From positions 18,698,255 to 18,762,254 of the forward strand of contig OX328109.1 of the NCBI GenBank assembly GCA_946811185.2: a stretch of DNA of 64,000 nucleotides. The letters run 5' to 3'. The notes under the pieces were generated by a model. That model was given only the letters and a program-made list of their open reading frames with translations, searched no databases and was not told where the DNA came from. The translations under genes and the position numbers were made by a program. This document shows, piece by piece, positions 21,213-33,300 of this stretch (within the stretch, counting starts at the first letter, position 1; every line of letters starts with the position of its first letter). The stretch is from Hippopus hippopus (lineage: Eukaryota; Mollusca; Bivalvia; Cardiida; Cardiidae).

Positions 21213-21369
21213 ATTAGAATAAAGAGCAACAATGGCCCACTTGTCAAAGATTGCAGGAGAACTCCCAGAGGGTTATGGATATGTTCTGTTGACTGGTGTT
21301 GGCAACCTTTTCCTGAACTTTTGGATGGCAATGAATGTTGGTAAAGCAAGAAAGCAGTATGAAGTTATG
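21213..21369 (+). CDS. MGST3: MGST3 first coding exon with short 5' UTR
   Basis: Acceptor tttttgtacag precedes a 19-nt leader. ATG at 21232 starts MAHLSKIAGELPEGYGYVLL and the exon ends ARKQYEVM before gtaggt (phase 0). An in-frame TAA lies in the leader at 21220-21222, so translation cannot start further upstream in this frame. Confidence 0.93.
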
Positions 21370-24300
21370 GTAGGTTCTGTATATAGTTAAATTGTTAATT
21401 ATTGCAAATTGAACCTTTACCGCACAATCTTGTGTTACAACAATCAAAAGGATGTAGGCTTCTACAAACATTGTAGAAAGAGGAGAGAGTGCTGGTAACC
21501 AGGATTTTCTTCTTGCTCCACAATATTTTCTACTCTTTCAAAGACAAATTTCTCCAATTGACCCATGTTTAAATTTTCATCTAGAAATCTACAAAAGCTT
21601 TCAAGTTGGACAAGTCTAAAAGTGTATTGTTTGGTAAAGAGTTAAAATCTCTCATTAAAAAATCATTTTGACTTCTTTTTTACCAAACAACAAATTTTTG
21701 GACTGGACCAAATTCAAAGCATCTGCAGACAACAAATTAAATCATGTTAATATGATGATTCCTGACTTTGATAGGGTAGAAAATATTGTGGGAAAAGGAG
21801 AAAATGCTGGTTACCAGTATTTTCTCCTTTTCCCACAATGTTTTCTATAGGCTTCTTTCTCAGGGTCGTTAAAAGTCGGGATTGTGTGGTAGAGTTAAGA
21901 ACAGTGTTCTGCAGAAGAGGTTCCTTTGTAATTCATTTGCATGGTGCTCTTGGAAAAGGGGATTTAATGCATCTGCTGTGATCAATTACATCAAGCATGA
22001 TATCATATAATTATTATCCCCCGCCGAAGGCGGAGGGATATAGTTTTAGCGTTGTCCGTCTGTCCGTCCTTCCGTCCGTCTGTCTGTGTGTCCGTCCGGG
22101 AGAATATCTCCAATACCATTGGACGGAATTTCCTGAAACTTTATACGTTTGTACAATAACCCATTCCGCCGATATACTTTTTTAAAAAAATTTTTGATTC
22201 GATGAAAAATGGCCAACTGGGAGTGATTTAAAGTTATGCAGTCAAGTAAATTTTTCGGCGGGGGATATCATTTCAACGAAATTGCTTGTTGATCCATAAA
22301 ATAAATTTTTCTTTAACAACCAACAGAATCATCAGGTAGATTGTTCTTTGGACATACAGAAAGTTGACCAGTAGCAAAAAGTTTTGATCCAGGTCAGCCT
22401 ACACAGACTGCTCAGGCTTACCTAGGTCAATACTTTCTGCACATGCATCAAACCACCTTTTCACAGAGCATGGCTCATTTGATAAGATGTCTGGAATGTG
22501 TTTCTTGCAGTAAATTTTAAAGTATCATACCTGTATGAGACAGTTGTCGTCTCTTTGAATAAACCTCGACAGAATTCTTTGTCAAGTCTTTACCAGTCAA
22601 AACTTATAGACCGATGTAAATTGAAAGCATACACAGAGGACAAATTGAATATTGGTCAAATTTATAGTATTTTCCATGAAAAGGAAAGAAAACATTGTAG
22701 GAAAAAAAGAAAATGCTGATTACCAGCATTTTCTTTTTTTCCCAACAATGTTTCAAGACCCGTTTTCTCAGTAAATAACACTGAATTGTGTGGTAAAGGG
22801 TTATAAGTCATTTTTGTAAAAAAAAAATAAAAATGACCATAATGTATCTTGGTACTGAAATTAAAGATCGTTGTATTCCTATTGAACACTTTTTACAATC
22901 TGCCTAGACCACAAAAATGATTTACTGGTATGTTTCCTATCACAGTGAAAGGGTAAGTAGAAGAACTAACCATAGTTAAGGAAACACATTTTTCTACCTA
23001 TTTGGCCAAAGGTTAACAGAAGCCTTCCTCCGATAGGAAATTGTGCACCTGTGATTTTCATTGATCAATGATCAGTGAAGTGTTACAAGAGTAATGACCT
23101 TTTTTATTTTTTTTCTCTGATTCAGTGATAAGTTAACCTGCTGTGAGGATGTTTTTTGGCCTTTAATCATTTCTAGATGGCTTAACAATAGATTGATATC
23201 ATACCAGCACATGACTTAACCCTTTAACACACGGCGAAATTCAGACTAGTCGATATTGACGGAATTTACAGACCACGATTTAAATGTTTTGGGAATTCTA
23301 TTTCTTTCCCACAATGTTTTCAGAAGACTTTTTTCTTCAATGTTGTTAAAACTCAAGATTGTGTTGTAAAGGGTTAACTCCTTACCACACAATCCCGACT
23401 TTTAACGACCCTAAAGAAGAAAGCTTTTGAAAACATTGCGGGAAAAGCAGAAAATGCTGGTAATCAGCATTTTCTCCTTTTCCCACAATGTTTTCTACCC
23501 TACCAGACAGAGAAAATCATCATTTTAGCAACAATAAATTTGTCCTCTGCAACTGCTTTGAATTTGGTCCAGTCCAAAATTTGTCGTCTGGTAAAGAGTT
23601 AAACAGTGCTCTTTCATTACAGTACCCACAGATGTACCACGCTGAACCTAAGCACATCTTCAACTGTATACAGAGAGTACATCAGAACACGTGAGTGTCA
23701 TATTAACTCTTTACCAAACAATCCCCTGTTTAAGGACTGTGAGAAAGATTGATTTTGAAAACATTGTGGGAAAAGGAGAAAGAGCTGGTACCCTGTGCTC
23801 AAAGTGGACAAGTGTTAAACTTGATTGTTTCAAAAGGATGAACAGTTTAGTTTTGACCACATGACAAAATTTTTGATGCATTCAGATTGGAAGCACTTGC
23901 AGATGACAAGAGTTGCTTCAAATTATTACATTTGTCTCTTAAAGTGTAGAAACCAGTTGTGAGGAAAGGAGGATATGATGTTTTTCAGCGTTCTCTCCTT
24001 TTCCAACAAGATTTTCAGCAGGTTTCTTTCTAGGGTAAAGTTCACAAGATTGTAATACTGACTTGCTTTGAACTTCTATCTCATTTATCTTATTGCAGCT
24101 GATCTTTGGTGGAGTATCCATGGACAAGAAAATTTGTCTATCTTTTACAAGTGTTGACTCTTTACCTGACAAACAACTAGCCAATTTAGACATGTCTGTC
24201 TTTGTTGAATGAGCCATGCTCTGACAAAAGGGGGCTTAATGCATCTCCGTAATCCATCATACCAAACAAGCCATCACTTACTTAGGGATCCGTAACAGCC

Positions 24301-27300
24301 ACTTTTTAACAAGTAACTTAATCGTGAGGTAGACTGGTCCTTGGACATACTAAAAATTGACTAATAGCGAAAAGTTTCGGCCCAGGTCAGCCTGCGCAGT
24401 CCGCGCAGGCTGACCTGGGTCGATACTTTTCGCAGATGCATTAAGCCTCCTTTTCAAAGAGCATGGCTCATTTTTAGGTGAATAAATAAATACATTCATA
24501 TGATACGAATTATCTTTGAGAGGGTAGAAAACATTGTGGAAAATGGAGAAAATGCTGGTTACCAACATTTTCTCTTTTCCAACAATGTTTTTAAAAACCA
24601 TCTTGGTCAGGGTCATATACCTTTTACCACATAATCCCAGATTTTACGACCCTCATGAAAAGGGATTTTGAAAACATTGTGAGAAAAGTAAAATGCTGGC
24701 ATCTGGCATTTCCTTCTTTTCTTACTATGTCTTCTATCCTTTCCAAAATAAGTTCCTTTATGTGAGCCACATTTGATTTGTCATCTGCAAAATGCTTTCA
24801 AATTGGACTAGTCTGACATTTTGTTGTTTGGCAAAGAGTTAAAGGTTGGGATTATGTGGTACAGGGTTAACATTTGAGAGGAATATACCATATCAGGATC
24901 ATGTGCAGATAACACTCATGTCATAGCTTGTTTTCTTCAGGTATTTTCTAATCAGTTTACCCTGACCAAACGATCATGTGGTTTTATGGCTCTGAGAGGG
25001 GGGGGAGGGGGGGGGAGCATCTGGAAACATTATGAAAAAAGGAGAACCAGCATTTTCATCTTTCCCTTTATATTACTATCCTTTAAAGGTGGGTATTTAG
25101 ATTTTTCACATCTCACCAAATTAAAAAACATATATATCACTGAAATTCATATGAAAAAACAATACAAATCATCAATAATTAAGAATCATAAAATTACAAA
25201 AAAAATTTTTTTTGATGGTGTTCCCTTCAAAGGCTACGTAGCCTCTTAAGGTTATTTTTAGATTTCGCGCCAGAAATCAAAAAAGCATTGTGGGAATGAC
25301 AAGTGACTGGCACGTGACTAATGACGCTTAAATTCCATAACATAACAAACATGAAATTATTTTCCATAATGTCTTCTTCAAATGCTATGTTTGAAGCTTC
25401 ATCTGTGTATTTCCGGTATGTAAATGAGCGAGTTGCTCATTTAAAAATAGACCGTGTTTCCCGTCGGTGTCGAACTGGGCCGTAGTAAATCTCTAATTTC
25501 TCTTGTTGTCGGATGGGTTTCGGCTACTAGGGTTTTATGAATGAAAATTAAAAGGCTTTGGGAGTATAAGGATGATTTTTTTTGATTTTTGTAAAATTTT
25601 CGTCCCAAAATCTGAAGGGCCACCTTTAAAAGAAAAAGAGAAGCTGAGGTATGTTTAGGCTGTCCTCTGCTAATGCTGTCAATGTGGACATAACCAACAT
25701 GTTGCAAATTGGTAGAGAGTTAATGCTAAGTGTACTGAATTTATGAAAATGGCTGTTGAAAGAATCGGTGTTAACTCCTTACCAAACAACAAAATTGCAG
25801 ACTTGTCCCAATTGACTGGTTACCGACAATGCTTTCAAAATCTGTCTTTCTCAGGGGGGTGAAGAGTTGAGATTGGGTGGCAAAGAGTTAGACACCAACT
25901 TTTTCAACTGAGATATATCCTTAACTTTTAACCACACAATCCTGAATTTTAAAGACCCTGAAAGCAAAGGCTTTTGAAAACATTGTGGGAAAAGGAAAAA
26001 ATGCTGGTAACTAGCATTTTCTCCTTTTCCCACAGTGTTTTCTACCCAATCAAGGGCAGAAATCATCACTTGAGCTACGTTAGATTTGTTGTCTGCCTAT
26101 GCTTTCAATTTGGTCCAGTTCAATATTTTATCAATTGGTAATTAGTTAATGGCATCATGGTTTGTCCCCTGTTGTAGATCATAGCATGTATATCCATGCT
26201 TACTGCTATCCTATCCCTTTAAGGACCACAATGGAATAAGGGATCTTTTCCCTTTTTTGTGATATCCTTGGTGCTGATGTGCCTGATATTGTTCTATGCA
26301 TTTCCACCATATTTGACTTCTTATTTGAATATGTTGTGTCTGTTAAAACCATATTATGTACATTCAGTGCTAAATAAAATAAATAGATAAATAAATAAAT
26401 GAATAAATAAACAAAAAAACAAATTAATAAATCCTGGGATTACTAGTGAGACAAAAGCAAGCCCTTTTCCTCATGTTATGAGTTTGTAGTTGTATGATAA
26501 TAAGGCAAGCATTTTTGGCGTTGCCGAATTTGCTGGCTTTTGACCTACTTTTTTGAAGTGATAAAAAATGAATAAATAAAAATTTGTGATTGGTCAAAAA
26601 TGTAGACATGTTTATTTTAAGGGCCTCAGCCTATTTGCGGGCAGAATTATGCCGTCTATCTTTATTAAAGATATTTCTTGTTTCTATACTGAAGGTGTGA
26701 GAGCAACCCCAACTTCTTGTTCTTGCTGTTAGCTGGTGGATTACAGTATCCAGTAAGTAGAAAAAGTACTTCAGTATGAGAAAATGGTGGAAATATTTCA
26801 TGGGGTTTTGTTTGCATTGAAAATGTGTGCTGACTTCCATAGTCAAGCACATCTGAGTTGGTTTGTACAAAAAGGTGATAGCAAGTCCTTAAAATTCTTA
26901 ACTCTATACCAGAAAACAACCTCGTAGATCAGTCCAAATTGAAAGCAATTACAGACAACAAATTGAAGTCGGCTCAAATGACAAGATTTGTCCTTGATAA
27001 GGTAGAAAACATTGTGGGAAAAGGAGAAAATGTTGGTTACCCATTCACATTTGAATTGTTGTTAAAAGTTTGTCCTTTCAGGGTTGTTGGAAGTCGGGAA
27101 CATGTGGTAAAGGGATAAGTGAAATTTAGGTACTGTTATTTACATTGAAGATCAAGATTAGACTGCACATAGCATGCAGTCTGATCTTTGATCTACAGTG
27201 CATAGAGGATATTTTTTTTCGGTGAAAGATTGAAATTTATTTCATCAAGTGAACATCATTGGTAATATGTTCATTCGTGGCTGCATAACTTGTGAAAATA

Positions 27301-30300
27301 TAACTAATGATGTTTACCCGATGAAATAAATCTTGGTATTTCTTTAAAAAGAAAAAAAACAAATACATGTATTGTATTTATGAAATGCTTTTAACCCTCT
27401 TTTTTGTTGGGACTTTAATTTAAATTCAGTACATTTGTTTTCAGTAACCACCCTCACATAACAGTGTATTAAAATATTTCGTAAAGTGCGAGAAATGTAA
27501 GGTAATGTATGTAAAATATGTCATATTTCCCACTAGTTGAATGGCACACACTGTTTGCCTTAGGTAACTAGTGCGTGGAAACTACTGTTTCCACCTTCAT
27601 TTGAAGAGTTAGAAGATATGAAATTTGTATTTTTCTATGGTCGTAATCATGAAATATCAAACCATAATCCACCATTATTTCTTTATAGACTACCGATAAG
27701 CATGTAATAATTTTTGCTATTTTATGAGATGTGTTGCTAAAAGCAGGCACAAAATTGCTGTATTTTTACAAAGAAATAGCTCCTTCTCAGTAAATTTCCA
27801 AAACATTACAATGATTGAATGAAAGATCAGATGATGCATGTTTTACAGTTCATTGTTTTTGTCAATATACACTTTTACCACTTCTGTAGACGTTACTGAA
27901 CAAGGAGATGCATATTTTAAGAGAAGTGGGGAACTTTTCCACTTGCAACAGTGTTTTGCGTTGTATTCATGTTATAGCTCTTTATCAGACAACACAATTT
28001 TAGACCCCTCTAAACTAAAAGGATTTACAAACAACAAATTAGATGTGGCTCTAATTATGGTATGAAATTTGTGGGTGAAATGCTAGAAAGTGCTGGTTAC
28101 CAGCATTTCCTTCTTTTAACCTCACATTCGAAAGCCTTTTCACCATTAGGGTTGGTTATACCTTGAGATTGTTTTGTTAATTCTTTACTACATAATCCCG
28201 AGTTTTAACAACCCTAACAAGGAACGCATTGGAAAACATAGTTGGAAAAAGGAGAAAATGCTGGTTACCAGCATTTTCTCCTTTTCCCAGTATGTTTTCT
28301 ACCCCATCAAAAACAAATTTCATCTTTCAGGCTGGATTTAAATTGTCATCTGCAAATTCTTTGAATTTGGACTAGTCCAAAATTTTGTTGTATGGTTAAG
28401 AGTTAAAGAATCAAACTTTAATTTATGTTCATTATCCATTAAATACAATGTTGTTTTTTTAGTTGTCTGCAATGAAATTGTTATAGAGGTAATACGTGAA
28501 AGGTTTAGCTTGAAAGACTTTCTATATATATTCACTTAAAACATTTCTATCACATTTAACCCTTTACCAAACAACAGAAGTTTAGATTTGCCCAAACTGA
28601 AAGCTTTCAAAGACAACAAAATAGTAAGGACTCAAAAATAGACATTTACCTTTGGAAGGATAGAAAACTTTGTGGGGAAAAGAGAAAATGCTTGTCACTA
28701 ATATTATCTTCTTCTTCCCATAATGTTTTCAAAAGGCTTCTGTAGGGTCGTTAAAACATGGGATTGTCTGGTAAAGGGTTAAAATTCTATGGTGTTTACT
28801 ATGAATTTAGAAAACAACAGCTGCAGCGGGTGTTATATATTTGATAGCAAGAGTAGCCTATGCAAAAGGCTATTATACTGGAGGTATTGTAATAGAAACA
28901 CTTTTTCAACCCTTATAAGGCCTAGAACAACTAAGCTGCCTTCAACTGTATACTGCACAATGCCAATTTTTAATAACCTGGAGGAGGAAGGCTTTTGAAA
29001 ACATTGTTGTAAAAGAGGACAAATGCTGATTACCAGTATTTCCTGCTTTTCGCACATTGTTTCCTCTCTTTCAAAAGACAGGTCTCATCAGTTGAGACAT
29101 GCTTGTCATCTGGAGATGTCATTGATTTGGATAAATCTACAATTTTGGTATGGTAGAGAGTTAAGGGCAGTGTAGATGAAGATGCCTGTACAAAATAGTT
29201 CCACGCTTTGGGTAGACAGGTTTTGTAAGCATAATACAAATAGGAGAAATTCTGTTTGCTATTTCCTCTGGTTCTAAGAATGTTTTCTGCCCTTTCATAG
29301 ACAAATTCTATCAATTTTTTTTTAATGTCTGCAATTGCCTCCAAAATGGACAAGTCTAAGATAGTGTCGTCTGGTAAAGAGTTGACCCTATACTAGACGA
29401 CCAAAGTTTAGACATTTCCAAGTTGAAAGTGTTTATAGATGGCAAATAAAAATGTAAATCATCTGATGTGATTTGTCTTTCAATCCTTTACCACACAATC
29501 CTGAGTTTTAATGACCCTGATTGAGATGGCTTTTGAAAACATTGTGAGAAAAGGAGAAAATGATGGTAACCAGCATTTTCTCCATTTCCCATAAAGTTTT
29601 CTACCCTATCACACACAAATCTCATGATTTGAGCCACATTTGATTTGTCACCCACAAGTGCTGTCAATTTCTTCGTGTGGTAAAGAGTTAAGGATAGAAT
29701 ACACTGGAAGAATGAGAAAGAACCCAGACTTTTAATGACCCAAAGGTAGAAGTCTTTTGAAAACATGGGAAGACTTAGAAGGAAAAATACCTGTAGCCTT
29801 ATTTTAGCATTCTAAGGGCGTGCTACTAATGCTAGACAGCTATTTTAACTTTCCTACATGTACAACCCTCTCCCTCTGCTCTGTAACTCTGCTCTGTATA
29901 AATCTGCTGGTACTGAAGAGAATCTGTTGCAAAAACATATTATTTACTCAAAGGTTTTGCATATATTCTCAAAAATTTATGAACCTTTTTAATACTTTGA
30001 GCGCCACATATTTTTTTTATTCCAACACTTTGTATTTATTTCTCAAAAGCTTATGTACCTTTTTGAACCTTTGAGCACCACATAAACCCAACAGGTGTTT
30101 TATCTGAAACCAGCACTTTTTATACGCCCGTCGAAGACGGGACATATTATGGGATCACCCATGGCGTACGGGCGGGCAGGCGTCCGTCCGTCCGGGTGGG
30201 CGGCGTCCAGTTCTTTGTCCGGAGCATAACTTTGTCATCTCCAATCCGATTGACTTGAAACTTGGCATGTGTGTTTGTTGCAATTATACGGAGTGCAGTG

Positions 30301-33300
30301 CGAAAGAACCATAACTCTACCTGGTGCTGTCTTTGAGTTACTTCCCTTTGATCGTCATTTTTACAGCATTTTCTAATTGTCCGGAGCATAACTTTGTCAT
30401 CTCCAGTCTGATTGACTTGAAACTTGGCATGTGTGTTTGTTGCAATAATACGGAGTGCATTGCAAAAGAACCATAACTCTACCTGGTGCTGTCTTTGAGT
30501 TATTTCCCTTTGATCGTCATTTTTACAGCATTTTCTGCTTGTCCGGAGCATAACTTTGTCATCTCCAGTCCGATTGACTTGAAACTTGGTATTTGTGTTT
30601 GTTGCAATAATTCGGAGTGCAGTGCAAAAGAACCATAACTCTACCTCATGCTGTCTTTGAGTTATTTCCCTTTGATCGTCATTTTTACAGCATTTTCTGC
30701 TTGTCCGGAGCATAACTTTGTCATCTCCAGTCCGATTGACTTGAAACTTGGTATTTGTGTTTGTTGCAATAATTCGGAGTGCAGTGCAAAAGAACCATAA
30801 CTCTACCTCATGCTGTCTTTGAGTTATTTCCCTTTGATCGTCATTTTTACAGCATTTTCTGCTTGTCCAGAATATAACTTTGTCATCTCTAGTCTGAACA
30901 TCTTCAAATTTGGTATGCATGATTGTTGAAAATTTACAGAGTGCAGTGCACAAGAACAATAACTCTTCCTAGCACAAATTTTTAGTTATTTCCCTTTGAT
31001 CGTCATTTTTACAGCATTTAGTGCTTGTCCGGAATATAACTGTCATCTCAAGTCAGAGTGACTTCAAACTTGGTATGCATGTTTGTTGCAATATTACAAA
31101 GTACAGTGCGCAAGAACAGTAACTCTACCTAGTGCGGATTTTGAGTAATTCCACTTTGATCTTCATTTTTACAGTATTTCTTGCTTGTCCGGAACGGAAC
31201 TTTGTCACCTCAAGTCAAATTGACTTGAGACTTTGGTAAACATGTTTGTTGCATTACCTGCCCTTTACGATTATTATACCCCCTCGACAACTGGTGGTGG
31301 GACGGGCGCATCTTGCGACAATTTGCCACTCTTGTTCCTTTTTCCATGCTCTCTAGATGTTCTTTGTAGATGAGACAAATCTCATCAGTTAAGGTCTACG
31401 GCCACTAACTCTCATATTAAAAGACGGAAGCTGCCGAGATTGGCCGAATAGCCTTTACGAAAACTTCGATGTTACACGAAATTTACCGATGAGTTAGTGA
31501 GTCTAAGGCTCCTAACTCTCATATTAAAAGGCGGAATTTGCTGAAATTGGGCAAATAGCCTTTACAAAAACGTCGATGTTACATGGTATTTACCGATGAA
31601 TTAGGGGTCTTATCGTTAAACCTCATTTAATTTGTCATCTGCAAATGTCTTTAATTTGGATAAAGATTTGGATATCGTTGTTGGCTAAAGAGTTAAACCA
31701 TATTTAGCTTATTAAACTAACCTCTGAGAAAACCTTAGCAAAGATTTTTCATATCAGTCTGTTTTTGTCTTGGTCTGCACTTTCGTACACTCATTATCAG
31801 TTATGTAATCTTTACTATTCTCATAGAATCCACCTGTACCTTGCACAAAATGATTAGGCCCAATAATTATGTGAGGTGACTTGAAACTAGATTTCAAGCA
31901 AGCTTTCAAGACAATGTTACCAAAAAAAAAAAAGATTATTTATATTGACCAGCAAAGATCATTTGTTAACCAAAATACAGGCAAAAAATACAGGTTTCTT
32001 CTTTTTCTGCAGTTTGGACCAGTCTAAAATTTTTTCGTTTGGAAAAGAGTTAACTTGAGTGTGCTTATAATTATCTAATTTGCTTTTCCTGCTACCTATC
32101 AGAAATGCTGTGCCTGTGCTGGAGTAGTTTACCTTTCAGCTAGAGTTGCTTTTGCCTTTGGATATTACACTGGAGGTAGGACACAAGGGCCTTTATCCAC
32201 CAACCATTCTTGAGAACATTCTTTGTCTTATTTTTAAGAATTTTCTAAATTTGAAAGTTACACAACTTCTGATTGGCTAAAGCAACCAGTTGATTCAGTC
32301 AGTGAAAAGTTGTGTTACTTTCTCATTCTAGGATAAGACTGTGAATATAGCTAGGAATATTTGGTGAATAAAGGCCCCGTTAGTTTTACTGTTATGCTGC
32401 TGCCAACCCTTAGAGTGCCGGATAAACAGAATCAAAATTTTTATGGAACAAAAAAAATTTGGTTCTTGTTCAAGGCTGATATTCGCCAGAATGTCCGAGT
32501 GCAGCAGACAGTGTAGATCTAAGATCAGTAACTGTTTTTGTGTACTGTGTAGTCTGAACTTGATCTTGGGGTCCGGGGTGGCTCAATGGTAAAGTGTAAG
32601 ACTGGTAACCTGGAGGCCCTTTGTTTGAGCCTCACAGGAGAGCACTGGGTTTTTTGTAAGAGTGTCCTTGGGCAAAACACTTAACAGCCCTAGCCTAGTA
32701 CTTGCAAAACCCAGGACATACATGAATATGTGAGCTGTTGTTGTGATATGACTGAAATGTTGTTGAGAGTAGCATGAAACACCATTTAACAAATCAACTA
32801 ATCTAGATCACTGTCCACAGAGGCTACTAAAATTGTTAACGGTGCTTTATGGTAAGTAGTATGACCAATGCTGAGCTTTTCTGCCCTATATACCTGATAT
32901 ATTTTAACCCTATACCAGACAGCTACAGTTTAGAACAACTTCTTATTGAAAGTGCTTGTAGTATTTGTGCAGCAAAGTAAGTGATGCCTAATTACTGGTA
33001 GATCTAGGAGGATTTGTCTTTGAAAGAGTTGGAAACATTGTTGGAAAAGGAGAACAAAATGGAGGAAATGCTGGTTACCATCATAGTCTCCTTTTTGCAT
33101 GGCATTTTCAAAAGCATTTTTCTTAAGGATGTGAAAAACTCGGGATTGCTTGGTAAAGGGTTGATACACCTAACAGAGTAACCTCTGCACTGTTGGAGCT
33201 GTATTTTCTGCTAGAGATGAGTTTCAAGTGATTTTCAATAATCTGTACATACTGATGATTTACAATGATTTTTTTATTTTTAGCTCCACTGGCCAAAGGC

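Noticed and set aside
30147..30959. 270-codon open frame on the minus strand with internal repeats
   Set aside because: It lies in the family A core repeats. The 162-bp period is a multiple of 3, so absence of a stop in one unit keeps all units open. The peptide is a translation of the repeat and has no domain.
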